A stretch of DNA of 31,194 bases, from positions 1-31,194 of the forward strand of contig NC_008771.1 of NCBI RefSeq assembly GCF_000015565.1, written 5' to 3'. Under the pieces are notes generated by a model. The model searched no databases. It had not been told where the DNA came from and worked only from the letters and a program-made list of their open reading frames with translations. A program made the position numbers and the translations under genes. The stretch is from Verminephrobacter eiseniae EF01-2 (lineage in GTDB: Bacteria > Pseudomonadota > Gammaproteobacteria > Burkholderiales > Burkholderiaceae_C). Below are positions 8,635 to 16,951 of this stretch, piece by piece (position 1 is the stretch's first letter; the number at the start of each line of letters is the position of its first letter).

Positions 8635-9428
8635 GGTTGGGTGCCCTTATCTACACGCACAGCGCCCGGAACGCTGGTGCCGGTTTCGTTGAATTTGGGT
8701 AGCGTGTACGCCCGGTTAATAATTTCAATGACCTGATCGCCCATCCGTGCCCGCACGGTGCGAATCACCTCATGCAGAACCACGGTTTGTTTATGGTCAG
8801 GGTCCACGTTGCTATTCAACAAAGCCTCAGTGCCATCAGGCAGAACCTTGAAGAACACCGGCAACTCGCCGGAGTGGTCATACACCAGGCGCGTGAATCG
8901 CCCATCGTCATAAGCGGCTGTGGGCTTCAACAACTCGTTATCACCGCGCCAAACGTAATCCGTGTTGATTACCGTTTTCTCAGCTCGCGCAGCGGCGGTA
9001 ATCTGCACCCGTTTGGCTTCGGCTGCCGCCTCGGCCGCAGCCTTGGCCGCTTCGGTATCCAGATACCGGAAACGCAGAATATAGGTAGGCATTGAGTCCT
9101 TGGCCGTAGCCTGCAACTCGAATGAATACGTGCGCTTATTCGTCACCACGACCACGTTTGTTTGTGGCATGTTCTGCGTGGGCTTCAAAACAATGTTGTT
9201 GCCGCGCACGCCCAAATTCCAAGCGTCAGCGTCACCAATGCCCAGCACCGAAGAGGGCGAAATCACCAAGGATTCGTCTTCTTCGAGCTGGATTAGGGAA
9301 GCGCGGCCAATTTGAGTGTGCACGTTGTACACCACCGACTTGTCGTAAATCTCAGTGCGAATGCGCGGGTCATCCGCATGGGCCAAACTGGCGACACAGG
9401 CCAGCACCAGGGCGATTAGTTTTTTCAT
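8631..9428 (-). CDS. virB9: VirB9, outer-membrane core protein
   Basis: The 265-aa protein has a signal peptide (MKKLIALVLACVASLAHA, cut before DDPR). The N-terminal VirB9 domain includes VYNVHTQIGRASLIQLEEDE and the C-terminal domain includes YVWRGDNELLKPTAAYDDGRFT. It should form the periplasmic and outer-membrane ring with VirB10. Coupled overlaps (ATGA) are present at both ends, with virB8 upstream and virB10 downstream. Confidence 0.92.
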   Translation of the reverse strand: MKKLIALVLACVASLAHADDPRIRTEIYDKSVVYNVHTQIGRASLIQLEEDESLVISPSSVLGIGDADAWNLGVRGNNIVLKPTQNMPQTNVVVVTNKRTYSFELQATAKDSMPTYILRFRYLDTEAAKAAAEAAAEAKRVQITAAARAEKTVINTDYVWRGDNELLKPTAAYDDGRFTRLVYDHSGELPVFFKVLPDGTEALLNSNVDPDHKQTVVLHEVIRTVRARMGDQVIEIINRAYTLPKFNETGTSVPGAVRVDKGTQP

Positions 9429-10141
9429 TTAATCACCTCGGGGTCAACGCGGTAAGTTGCGGCCTTGAATCCGAGCGGATTCACAAGCCGTTGTTGCTCA
9501 GTCATCATGCCGGGCTTGAATTGGAATGCAATGGTGGCAATCCACTTCTGCAGGGGCGAGTTATCGACGTTCTCACCGCTCGCACTCAGCTTTTCCGAGG
9601 TGAAACGCACTTGGGCGGTTTCACCGAAAAACGCAATGGAGGTGATTTTCACAACCACCTTGCCTTTGTCCTTCAACACCGACAGGGGCGAGCCAGGCGC
9701 TTGCACCTTGCGCGAATATTCCTTGGCCACATCGCCATCAGACATGAGCTTGCACGCCTCGAATTGCTCAGAAATGGTGAACCAGTCGTAACCTTCACAG
9801 GTGCGGACGTATTGGGCCAACCAATACTTGTTTACCACCTCGTCGTATTGGTCTTTGGTGTCGCGCACCGAGCGCAAAACAGTTGTTGCGCCCGTGCTCT
9901 TGTCAACCTGCAAAATCGTGGGTTCAGGTTCCGTGCGCGTCAGCAGTGCGACCAGGAACGCAAGAATAGACACGCTGCAAATGGCCGTGGACACCATGGC
10001 AATAATCCACGCTATTTTGCGGGAGCGCTTAATTTCCTGAATCTTGGACTTCTCAAAATCTGCCGCAGCTTCCGCAAAGTTTTGTGGAAACCGGGCAGGC
10101 TTTGCGGCCTTTTTGGGCGTAGGTTTCTCTTTGATGGTCAT
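9425..10141 (-). CDS. virB8: VirB8, inner-membrane assembly factor
   Basis: The 238-aa protein has a basic cytoplasmic N-terminus (KEKPTPKKAAKPARFPQNF) and a single span at about 44-66. A periplasmic NTF2-like domain follows, with KYWLAQYVRTCEGYDWFT and KWIATIAFQFKPG. It lies three bases after the virB6 stop and overlaps virB9. Length and layout fit the family. Confidence 0.9.
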   Translation of the reverse strand: MTIKEKPTPKKAAKPARFPQNFAEAAADFEKSKIQEIKRSRKIAWIIAMVSTAICSVSILAFLVALLTRTEPEPTILQVDKSTGATTVLRSVRDTKDQYDEVVNKYWLAQYVRTCEGYDWFTISEQFEACKLMSDGDVAKEYSRKVQAPGSPLSVLKDKGKVVVKITSIAFFGETAQVRFTSEKLSASGENVDNSPLQKWIATIAFQFKPGMMTEQQRLVNPLGFKAATYRVDPEVIK

Positions 10142-10144
10142 GGT

Positions 10145-11128
10145 TTAGCCTGCTTTCCTGATCGAATTGAATTTGTTTGCCGCCCAGCGGCCAACTGCTT
10201 GGCCATCGGCTTTGGTGGCGCGATAACCGGCCTGCATGGCCTTTATGTCCTTTGCGGAGCCTTTGATGGCACTTACCAGCGTGCCTATGCTCCCCGGCAT
10301 TGAGGCATTGATACCGCCCGCGCTCAGGGACGACGCCAGGGCACTCACCTGTTTCAAAAGGAATAGCAGCGTCAGATTGCCCATTGATGCAAGGAACACC
10401 GCTTTCAACGACACGTCATCAAGCGAGCCACTGCCGGAAAGCATGGTTTTTGAAAGACCCACGGATATGGTGGCAATCACCGCCACGAACACGGGAATCA
10501 GGGCATAGCTCAACGCTGTGTTGAGCCAGGCCGAGAAATATTGCCGTGTCGCGGGAAATATCAGGAAGGCGAAAAACAGCGGCCCGATCATGGCGACCAA
10601 GACAGAGCCAACATCAGCAATGATGATTGCAATCGTTGCTGCAACCAGGAACGGAATCAGGCCGACCAGGATGCATGTGTATTTCATGAAATACAGGAGC
10701 ATGGAACCCGCATTCCATGGAAATCCGCTGCTGCTGGCCGATTCGTAGCCATCATCAAGAATCTTCAGGTAGTGGAGGGCGAGTTGGTCTAACGTGCCAG
10801 CGGAGGCGCTGCCACCGCTGACCGCCGAAGCCAAATCACTGCCTACGCCAGTCACGATAGGAATAACCGTGCTGGTGTAGTTCGCGGCATTCAAGCCCAG
10901 GCCAATAATCACAGCGAAACCCGCGCACCGAACGCCAAAATCAATTACAGGCTCAGTCTCTGCGCCGCGCATGTAATTGATGCAGATCAGGATGATGTAA
11001 ATACCGAAGCCAACCGCAGCCAGGGGCGTTACCGCCGTGGCAATGGCTGATGCGGCGGAACCAGCGCCAGAACTCACAATCTTGTTTATTTCACCGACAA
11101 GCCAAGTAATTGGCGCTGCTTCATCCAT
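10145..11128 (-). CDS. virB6: VirB6/TrbL-type polytopic membrane protein
   Basis: The 327-aa protein has several long hydrophobic segments, at about residues 28-50, 65-85, 150-205 and 212-240. The VirB6 motif region around GPLFFAFLIFPATRQYFSAWLN is present, with a conserved Trp after the TRQY segment. It would form part of the inner-membrane channel. The soluble C-terminus is basic. It follows the lipoprotein gene by four bases. Confidence 0.88.
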   Translation of the reverse strand: MDEAAPITWLVGEINKIVSSGAGSAASAIATAVTPLAAVGFGIYIILICINYMRGAETEPVIDFGVRCAGFAVIIGLGLNAANYTSTVIPIVTGVGSDLASAVSGGSASAGTLDQLALHYLKILDDGYESASSSGFPWNAGSMLLYFMKYTCILVGLIPFLVAATIAIIIADVGSVLVAMIGPLFFAFLIFPATRQYFSAWLNTALSYALIPVFVAVIATISVGLSKTMLSGSGSLDDVSLKAVFLASMGNLTLLFLLKQVSALASSLSAGGINASMPGSIGTLVSAIKGSAKDIKAMQAGYRATKADGQAVGRWAANKFNSIRKAG

Positions 11129-11132
11129 GGTA

Positions 11133-11450
11133 TTATCTCTTGAACTTGTTGTTATCTAAACAGGCATGGTCTGTCCCGGCAGTGGTTGGAGGCTTGCTAG
11201 CCCAGCACTTTGATAACGGGCGCGAGAAGGCTTTAGCCGCCAAATAAGCAGACCACGCGGCAGCAGCGTTCTGCACTCGGGCGTCAGATTGATACTTGGC
11301 TGGGTTGGACCTGTGCATGTCGAGAATTTTTCTAGTCTCGTCCATGTCGTGCATGTAATCGGCCACCGAAGGGACTTTCTCACTTGAGCAACCGGCAACG
11401 ATTAAAATGGCGCTGACGATCAGCAGCCTGAGCGCTTGAATTCTTTGCAT
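11133..11450 (-). CDS. Small lipoprotein in the virB7/eex position
   Basis: The 105-aa product has a lipoprotein signal with a lipobox ending in Cys21 (LIVAGCSS). The mature part, VADYMHDMDETRKILDMHRSNPAKYQSDARVQNA, resembles EexN-type entry-exclusion lipoproteins. The cysteines normally found in the CRNNP and CxNA motifs are replaced here by His and Val. A strong AAGGAG ribosome-binding site precedes the ATG, which lies 31 bases inside the end of virB5. It could be an exclusion protein that blocks incoming transfer, a VirB7-like core lipoprotein, or both. Position between virB5 and virB6 is typical for eex. Confidence 0.65.
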   Translation of the reverse strand: MQRIQALRLLIVSAILIVAGCSSEKVPSVADYMHDMDETRKILDMHRSNPAKYQSDARVQNAAAAWSAYLAAKAFSRPLSKCWASKPPTTAGTDHACLDNNKFKR

Positions 11451-12091
11451 GTGTTCTCCTTGGTTGCCTGTAATGCAGCTTCCTCAATCTCTTGACGGTG
11501 CTTTTGTTGAAGAATGGTCACCAGATTTTGGTTAGCCTGAATAGCGTTTTGCTCGCTGATAAGGCGGTTAGCCAAATCGGCTTTAGCAGCCGGGTCGTTG
11601 GCTGAATCAATCTGCGCATTCAGGGACTGAATAAGGCTCAATCGGTTATTGGCCTTGCCGTATAAGTCGCCCATCACTGCGTTCTGCGAAGCAATCACGT
11701 CATACAGTGCATTCGCTTTGGGCAAAGCGCTCAATGTCGGGTATTTCTTGCGCTCATTGATGTAGGCACTGGTCTTCTTTACGTCACTGAGAACCTGTTG
11801 CCAGTCAGCGGGCAATGCAGCTTTCAGCGACGAGTTATCCAGCAAAGCACCCATGCCACGCGGGCCAGTGATGGCCGCGTACTGTTGCTGATACTGCTGA
11901 ATTTGTTGCTGCAATTGGCTGAACTGCAGGCCCCACTTGGCAATGCTTTCGACCTGGTTTTTAATGCTGGTCGAAATGTGGGCAACGTCAGTCACTGGAA
12001 TCTGCGCTTGCGCAGCTCCAGCGAAGACGACAACCAAAGCGCCACTGGCCGCTCTGGTTGTCTTCAAAATACCTTTCAGATCCATGGTCAT
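11420..12091 (-). CDS. virB5: VirB5-type minor pilus protein
   Basis: ATG at 12091 overlaps the virB4 stop (ATGA), giving 223 aa; longer frames upstream run inside virB4. A signal peptide ends in GAAQAQ. The mature protein is helical and Gln-rich (QFSQLQQQIQQYQQQYAAITG) with a VirB5-like helical bundle and a Cys-containing C-terminus. VirB5 caps the pilus and helps recipient contact in related systems. Confidence 0.85.
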   Translation of the reverse strand: MTMDLKGILKTTRAASGALVVVFAGAAQAQIPVTDVAHISTSIKNQVESIAKWGLQFSQLQQQIQQYQQQYAAITGPRGMGALLDNSSLKAALPADWQQVLSDVKKTSAYINERKKYPTLSALPKANALYDVIASQNAVMGDLYGKANNRLSLIQSLNAQIDSANDPAAKADLANRLISEQNAIQANQNLVTILQQKHRQEIEEAALQATKENTCKEFKRSGC

Positions 12092-14502
12092 TCCTTCACG
12101 GTTGCGGGTTGAGAAACTTTTTCGCGGCCTTTTTTGCGGAGCACCTTGTAGAGGGGCACCCACTGGTCAGGATGCGTGCCAGCTTGCGCCTTGGCAGCAT
12201 CCAGATACTTGAAGTCTTCGGCATCCATTGCCAGCACGGCAATGTCATCACCCATGCCGTTCAAATCCAGCTTGGCCAAGCTGGATTGCGAACCTTGCTT
12301 GACCATAAACATGCGGCTTTGCAGCCCAAGTTTCTTGAGCTTTTGAAACTCTTTGGTGGTCAAGCCGAAGCGCGAATAACCACCGCCGTCTGGCGTGGTG
12401 TATTCCGCGTCAGGGTTGGGCAAATAAATCTTGGTCGGTGTCTGTTGCAGCACCGCAGGCAGCAGCGGGCTTCTAATCACGTCCTCGGGGGACTGCGACA
12501 CCAACACAATGAATTCACCCCGGCGACGGCCTGTTTTCAGGGAATCAAGAATCTGGTCTGCCGTGGTGGGGTATTGCAACGGCAACCAGAACTCTTCAAC
12601 GACCGTGGCCAGCAACGCGCCGTCGCGCTGCATCAAGGTCTTGAGGTGGAACAGGTAAGCCAAAATTGGCTCAGTGGCTGGGTGGCCAGCCACCAAGAAA
12701 TCCGACACGTCAAAGCCAACGCGCTTGAACCCTTCCCAATCGAAGTTGTTTTGCGGGTTGTCCAGGGCGTAGGCATAACGTCCGTCCACCTCGCCATAGC
12801 ACCAGTCAGCCAGGCGGCGGGCCAAGCAGTTTTCGCCACGGTCGGGGATGCTTTGCAGAAGCACCCCGAAGCGCCGTTGCTCAAACGGCAGCTCAAACAC
12901 GTTGTCCACCGCCCGTTTAATGTCCTTGGTGTCCTCTGCCGTGCCCTCTTGGCCAGCCTTGCGGCCACACGCGCCCACCAGGTCATAGAGGAAGTTGCGG
13001 TTCTGCGGTGTGTCGGGCAGTTGGAAGGGATTCAAGCCCGTAGGCTCGCCGCTGGCCAGCCGGAAGTACGTCCCGCCCACGGCTTCGATGAAGCCGCGCA
13101 TAGAGCCGTCCTTGTCCACGGCAAACAGCTTGTTGTCCAGCCTTCCCAGGAAGGTCAAGAGCGTGGTTTGCAGCGTGGTCTTACCGGCACCAGTCGCGCC
13201 CAAAATGACCGTGTGGCCAGCGCGTTTTTCGCCGCGTGAATCCAGCTCAGGCAGCGAGTAGTGAAAGTTGAAGTGGTACACGCCATGCACGGTTGTTTGC
13301 AGCGGCATGACCGCCGAACCGTCGCCCAAAGGATTGCCGTATTGCTTGCCCGAGCTGTAGGTGTTCATGCTGAACAAACCCAACAAATTCCGGGTTGTTT
13401 TGGGCATCGGACGCGGGCGGCGTTTGACGTTGCCCGGGAACATCGAGAAGAACGTTTCCGGCGCTGAAATGGTGGCGGGCACAAACTGAGTCGCGCATGA
13501 ACCACTGAGCGTAGTCCGGGCCGTCGCGCCCCGGTCTTCGGTTTGCTTTTCGGTCTTACCATACACGGCCAACGCGCCGTGCAGTTCACCGAAATACACC
13601 TGGCCGGACATGATCGCGCCTTTGCCCAGGCTCATATCGTCCATTTGCTCCACCGCCTCATCACCAGCCGATTCCATTTTGTTCAGCGACTGGTTAATCA
13701 TTCGGATGGAGTCAGCCGTATTAATGAAGGTGAACGACAAGCACATGATGAAGGGAAACGGCAGCTCCAGCAGCGGGTTGAATTTCCCCCGCGTCGTGGG
13801 ATCCGGGAAGTCCTTCAAATCGAAAAACGCGCTGTAGCGGTTGCCACCGTCCGGGAACCGCGTTTCAAGCAGCTTGTAGCCATGGTGCAAAGCGCTTGTT
13901 TGCACTGCCTGAAACAGCGGGAGCGAGGTCACGGGGACGCGCTCCCAAAAGCCGTTGTACAGGTACGCAATGAACTCGTAGAACTGACTGAACTGGTTGC
14001 CATCGTGCTCGTACATCGACAGCACTTCGCATTCATAGGGCGCAACGGTTTGCGTCACACTGAGCTGAATTTCTTCCAGCTCACGAATGCACTCTTCCAG
14101 GTTGTCATTCATGCCCGGTTTCAGGATGAAGGTCAGATAAAAATCGTTCTCGAAAATATCTGTGCCTTCAAACTTGGCCATGTACTTGGCACTGAAAAGG
14201 CGCATCCATTCGTAGCCAAATCGGTAGTCCGTTTTGAACTCCGTTTGGTAGTGGTCGAGGTGTGCCCACACTGCCAGGCGCGAGCCGGTGGACTTGGCTA
14301 TGCTCAGGAGCAGCCCGTTCAACCCATCGTATTGGTTCTCCAATACCTTGTCGCTGGTCACTTCAAAGGGCAGGCTCTTTGCCTTGAGAATGAACGCCAC
14401 GCGCCCATCCTCAAGAGACACAATCGTGTCTCTGACGTGGTAGTTATACGGGGGCAGTTGTTCCTCACCCGCGAACTGTTTTTTTAAAATAGCGCTTAAC
14501 AT
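12088..14502 (-). CDS. virB4: VirB4-type secretion ATPase
   Basis: This large ATPase has an N-terminal CagE/VirB4 domain and a C-terminal RecA-like domain. Walker A is GATGAGKTT at about residues 435-443 when the start is at 14502 (804 aa). ATG at 14502 (MLSAILKKQF) is favoured because ATG at 14571 would add 23 unusual residues inside virB3. Even so, the gene overlaps virB3 by 38 bases. The family energises pilus assembly and substrate passage. All long blocks appear intact. Confidence 0.9.
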   Translation of the reverse strand: MLSAILKKQFAGEEQLPPYNYHVRDTIVSLEDGRVAFILKAKSLPFEVTSDKVLENQYDGLNGLLLSIAKSTGSRLAVWAHLDHYQTEFKTDYRFGYEWMRLFSAKYMAKFEGTDIFENDFYLTFILKPGMNDNLEECIRELEEIQLSVTQTVAPYECEVLSMYEHDGNQFSQFYEFIAYLYNGFWERVPVTSLPLFQAVQTSALHHGYKLLETRFPDGGNRYSAFFDLKDFPDPTTRGKFNPLLELPFPFIMCLSFTFINTADSIRMINQSLNKMESAGDEAVEQMDDMSLGKGAIMSGQVYFGELHGALAVYGKTEKQTEDRGATARTTLSGSCATQFVPATISAPETFFSMFPGNVKRRPRPMPKTTRNLLGLFSMNTYSSGKQYGNPLGDGSAVMPLQTTVHGVYHFNFHYSLPELDSRGEKRAGHTVILGATGAGKTTLQTTLLTFLGRLDNKLFAVDKDGSMRGFIEAVGGTYFRLASGEPTGLNPFQLPDTPQNRNFLYDLVGACGRKAGQEGTAEDTKDIKRAVDNVFELPFEQRRFGVLLQSIPDRGENCLARRLADWCYGEVDGRYAYALDNPQNNFDWEGFKRVGFDVSDFLVAGHPATEPILAYLFHLKTLMQRDGALLATVVEEFWLPLQYPTTADQILDSLKTGRRRGEFIVLVSQSPEDVIRSPLLPAVLQQTPTKIYLPNPDAEYTTPDGGGYSRFGLTTKEFQKLKKLGLQSRMFMVKQGSQSSLAKLDLNGMGDDIAVLAMDAEDFKYLDAAKAQAGTHPDQWVPLYKVLRKKGREKVSQPATVKE

Positions 14503-14848
14503 TTTTGAGCTTGCGACCGTAGGTTGTTGGGGCAATGGCCATAGTCCCGCCGTGATATTTGGCGTTGCCACTGAGCGCTTTAAGAATGCTCCATTTTACT
14601 TCGAGCATCAGAATTTGGATTGCCTTGTCGTCATTGGCGCAAAGCATCTTGACGAACAAGGCAACTGGCACCCCGATAAGGGCAAACAGCCAGCCCAGGC
14701 CACCAACGAAGGTGCCGAGCAATAAACCGCCGATCAGCGATAAACACATGATCGCCAGGCCGACCATGTACGGAATGCCCCAGATCATTGGGCTACGCCC
14801 AAGACCGTTGTAGCTGATGTACTTTTCTGGTGGCTGTTCGTCTGTCAT
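14465..14848 (-). CDS. virB3: VirB3-type membrane protein
   Basis: ATG at 14848 lies four bases after the virB2 stop and gives 127 aa (MTDEQPPEKYI). Two hydrophobic segments (about residues 25-60) and a conserved acidic-to-basic tail match VirB3. The frame extends upstream to 14932, but that part lies inside virB2. The 3' end overlaps virB4. Confidence 0.85.
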   Translation of the reverse strand: MTDEQPPEKYISYNGLGRSPMIWGIPYMVGLAIMCLSLIGGLLLGTFVGGLGWLFALIGVPVALFVKMLCANDDKAIQILMLEVKWSILKALSGNAKYHGGTMAIAPTTYGRKLKNVKRYFKKTVRG

Positions 14849-14852
14849 GGCA

Positions 14853-15161
14853 TCAGGCGAACAGTGTCCAAGCCCAGGAGCCGAGCGCAACAGCGCCGCC
14901 CACCAGAGAGACGTACACCACGCCCCACCCAAAATCTGCCCAAGATTTTTTCTCGGTGAATGCCATCACACCGAGATAAATCAGGTAAGTCAGGGCGACG
15001 ACACCGACTAGGGCATAAAGCCCGGTCTTAATGTCGTCAGCAGCGGTTTTCGCCTTATCCAGGCCACCCAATGCGAGAGCGTTGGACGACGCGGCAGCAA
15101 TCGCCACAGCCGCAGCCACCTTACGGTGCTGGGCAATCAGCGGGTTGAAAATGCGGTTCAT
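14853..15161 (-). CDS. virB2: VirB2-type pilin
   Basis: The 102-aa prepilin has a long signal peptide cut near SNALALGG. Two membrane segments follow (YALVGVVALTYLIYLGVMAF and VVYVSLVGGAVALGSWAW) separated by a short charged loop (TEKKSWADFG), the usual pilin plan. It is the major pilus subunit. It begins three bases after the stop of the exported-protein gene. Confidence 0.88.
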   Translation of the reverse strand: MNRIFNPLIAQHRKVAAAVAIAAASSNALALGGLDKAKTAADDIKTGLYALVGVVALTYLIYLGVMAFTEKKSWADFGWGVVYVSLVGGAVALGSWAWTLFA

Positions 15162-15163
15162 GG

Positions 15164-15622
15164 CTAATTTCCTTTACGGCCAAAGTTTTTGAAAATATCC
15201 CAACCCTCGTAAGTGACTTTTTCACTTTCCTGAGCCTGAGATTCTTGGTTTGCCGTTGGTGCGGCAGACACGGGTTTAGCGCTTGCAACCTGAGTAGTTG
15301 CAACGCTAGAAGTCGGGTAAATGGGTTGCCGCGATGCACGCGCAATTTCGCGGTCGATGGATTGCAAATCGGCTTGGATTCGTGCCAAAACTGCCTTATC
15401 GCCGTTGGCTTCCAACTTGTTGAGTTTGGCCAATATCTCGTTGCGCTCTTGCGTCAAGATCGCCAATTGGTCAACACGCTGTTGCACGGCGATTGATTGA
15501 GGCGTGGCGGCGGCGGGTGCTGCGACGGCCTTTGTCGCTTGGAAAGGTTGCGCAGCTTGAGCCTGAGCGGCTGGTGGGGGGTCAGCCAGGGCCGCGCTGC
15601 TTAGGGCAACTACAACGGCCAA
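15164..15622 (-). CDS. Exported coiled-coil protein ahead of virB2, with a displaced 5' end
   Basis: The body is clear: ALSSAALAD resembles a signal cleavage site, a low-complexity Ala/Gln region follows, then a coiled coil (RVDQLAILTQERNEILAKLN). The 5' end is odd. The only usual start in frame is TTG at 15622, which leaves 13 residues of signal. The frame is open back to 15671 and reads KSLGLLAVVVALSSAALA, a much better signal core. A leader ORF from ATG at 15677 (MLKTVVFRIMAKR, stop TAA at 15636-15638) would join this frame after a +1 shift. Either the start is lost, or a frameshift or indel lies here. Function is unknown; it holds the slot where virB1 often sits but is not a transglycosylase. 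Confidence 0.6.
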   Translation of the reverse strand: MAVVVALSSAALADPPPAAQAQAAQPFQATKAVAAPAAATPQSIAVQQRVDQLAILTQERNEILAKLNKLEANGDKAVLARIQADLQSIDREIARASRQPIYPTSSVATTQVASAKPVSAAPTANQESQAQESEKVTYEGWDIFKNFGRKGN

Positions 15623-15671
15623 AAGGCCAAGGCTTTTAGCGCTTGGCCATGATGCGAAAAACGACCGTTTT
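15621..15671 (-). repeat. 51-bp inverted repeat, copy 1
   Basis: The reverse complement of 15621-15671 is identical, base for base, to 20110-20160. It contains a GT-centred palindrome half (AAAACGGTCGTTTT), the short ORF start ATGGCCAAGCGCTAA and the hairpin described above. The two copies flank a 4.5-kb segment in inverted orientation. Weaker similarity continues past the right boundary if three bases are gapped. Confidence 0.9.
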
Positions 15672-15677
15672 CAGCAT
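15621..15677 (-). promoter_or_regulatory. Leader ORF with overlapping terminator-like hairpin (attenuator candidate)
   Basis: On the minus strand a 13-residue ORF starts at 15677 (three bases after the stop of the 120-aa gene) and stops at 15636-15638. That stop lies inside the top of a hairpin. Stem GGCCAAG (15648-15642) pairs with CTTGGCC (15631-15625) and an inner GCT/AGC stem adds three pairs, followed by TTTT. A ribosome reaching the leader stop would melt the stem, so readthrough into the virB operon could depend on leader translation. This mechanism is inferred from sequence alone. Confidence 0.4.
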
Positions 15678-15679
15678 GG

Positions 15680-16042
15680 CTAGGCATCCGGCTTGAGCGC
15701 GTCCGCAACGCCCTTGCCCTTGCCCTTGCCCTTGGCAGGGGCCGTAATCGTGAGCCTGTCGCCCTCAAGCGTGGCCCCGTAGCACCTCCCTCTACCTGCT
15801 GGCGTGAAATTCGCGCCTGAGTGCGGTTTCTGGCCGTCCTTCACCAGTAGGTGCAATGGGTTCTCTAGGTGCGCGTCGATCTTGGCCAGCATGTCCATGC
15901 AAGGCAAGTCGCGGACTCGGTGCAGGTTGGTGACGATCATCAAGGCATCACGGCTCATGCGATAGACAAACGCTTTGGCCAGCGGGTCGGCTTCGATGCC
16001 TGGGGGCAGGGTGTCCCCCTTGGTAAACTGGTTCTCAGCCAT
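15680..16042 (-). CDS. 120-aa hypothetical protein of the transfer operon
   Basis: ATG at 16042 is chosen because GGAG lies six bases upstream; a GTG at 16054 is the alternative. The protein is soluble, with AFVYRMSRDALMIVTNLHRVRDLPCMDML in its first half and a low-complexity KGKGKGKG stretch near the end. I do not recognise the family. It is followed almost directly by the leader ORF of the next gene and lies in the same direction as the virB operon. Confidence 0.6.
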   Translation of the reverse strand: MAENQFTKGDTLPPGIEADPLAKAFVYRMSRDALMIVTNLHRVRDLPCMDMLAKIDAHLENPLHLLVKDGQKPHSGANFTPAGRGRCYGATLEGDRLTITAPAKGKGKGKGVADALKPDA

Positions 16043-16118
16043 CCATGACTCCACACAGTCGGGGATGGTTAGGCGGGCTTGGTGTTAGCGCACCAGTGCC
16101 CGCCGCCTTGTTTCTGCT

Positions 16119-16262
16119 TCATCGCACCTCGTCGCGGTCGTGCAATTTGGCAAGATAGCGGTTTGCTTTTTCCTTGTCGGTTTCGAGTGCGATTGAGCCG
16201 ATAAAATACAGCAAAACAGCACCGAAAAAGACAAGTCCAAGAAGCAGCATAAGAAAGCTCAT
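16119..16262 (-). CDS. 47-aa single-span membrane protein
   Basis: ATG at 16262 has a good AGAGGTG ribosome-binding site. The product starts MSFLMLLLGLVFFGAVLLYF, one strong membrane span, and ends in a charged tail (KEKANRYLAKLHDRDEV). The longer frame to 16319 lacks a ribosome-binding site. Function is unknown. It is the first apparently intact gene of the minus-strand transfer operon. Confidence 0.6.
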   Translation of the reverse strand: MSFLMLLLGLVFFGAVLLYFIGSIALETDKEKANRYLAKLHDRDEVR

Positions 16263-16315
16263 GTTTTCACCTCTGTTGGATTGCACTCTGTCGCAAATTC
16301 TAGCGCTTTCCCGGC

Positions 16316-16438
16316 TCACTCACGAATTAGCCTGGTGCGCTGGCCACGGGCCACAAAAACGGTGTCACCTTTGGCGATGGCTCGGGCGCAGTCGTCGGCC
16401 TCGGCAACCAGCGCAATGATGGTTCCTTGCTTGTCTTC
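16316..16438 (-). pseudogene. C-terminal part of a split glycine-zipper (SlyB-like) gene
   Basis: On the minus strand the frame from 16438 to TGA at 16316-16318 reads EDKQGTIIALVAEADDCARA and on to FVARGQRTRLIRE. This looks like the final beta-rich part of SlyB-like 2TM outer-membrane proteins. Its upstream part is at 18110-18350. Removing 16439-18109 joins the two parts in frame as GLRFLVEDKQGT. The family link is by pattern only. Confidence 0.55.
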
Positions 16439-16870
16439 ATCAAGGGCAGCAGGGCCAAGCATGAGCGGGTGAAGCGCCATTACGGCCTGGTCAACCAGGC
16501 ACACGACCAGGCGGTAGAGCTGGGGATGCTGGACAAGGCCAGCATTGCGGTCGGCAAACCCACGAAAAAGGCCCTAGAAGCGCTTGAGGACGCAGGCAGC
16601 ACCCTAGCCCTAGCCCATGAGTTCCAAGCCCGCCAGCGGGCCATTAAGACGAAGGAAAAGGCATTGTTCGAGCAGGGGCACGAGCTGCGCAACCAGAAGG
16701 CGCGGGCAGAGCAGCAGCAGGCCCAGGCCGCGATGGCGCAAAAGCAGGTGCAGGAGCTGCGGCAGCAGCTCGAAGCCGAGGCAAGCGCAGGGCGGCCAAG
16801 GCCGACGAGCTGGCCGCCACCTACCGGGCGGGCAGGGATCAGTCCATTGACGAGCTGCGGCCGCAGCGTG
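16439..16870 (+). pseudogene. C-terminal part of a MobV/Pre relaxase, frameshifted
   Basis: The frame reads IKGSRAKHERVKRHYGLVNQ followed by a long Gln/Ala/Glu-rich coiled coil, typical of Pre/Mob C-termini. Near 16790 the sense frame shifts: the original frame degenerates to Pro/Arg-rich sequence, while the next frame continues with AAKADELAATYRAGRDQSID. It has no start of its own, and the N-terminal part lies 1 kb further right. Confidence 0.65.
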
Positions 16871-16951
16871 GCCACGGCCTGGAGTTAGCCGCGCACGCGG
16901 CCTTGCTTGGCCCGCTCCCAGGCTTCGGCAAGCGTGATCTGCATTTCTGGT

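Noticed and set aside
12058..13239. Long plus-strand ORFs opposite virB4
   Set aside because: Shadow frames with no start signal or domain; virB4 on the minus strand is intact.
16427..16888. KfrA as identity of the coiled-coil frame
   Set aside because: The first residues match MobV/Pre C-termini and join in frame to the MOBV piece at 18109, so it is relaxase, not KfrA.
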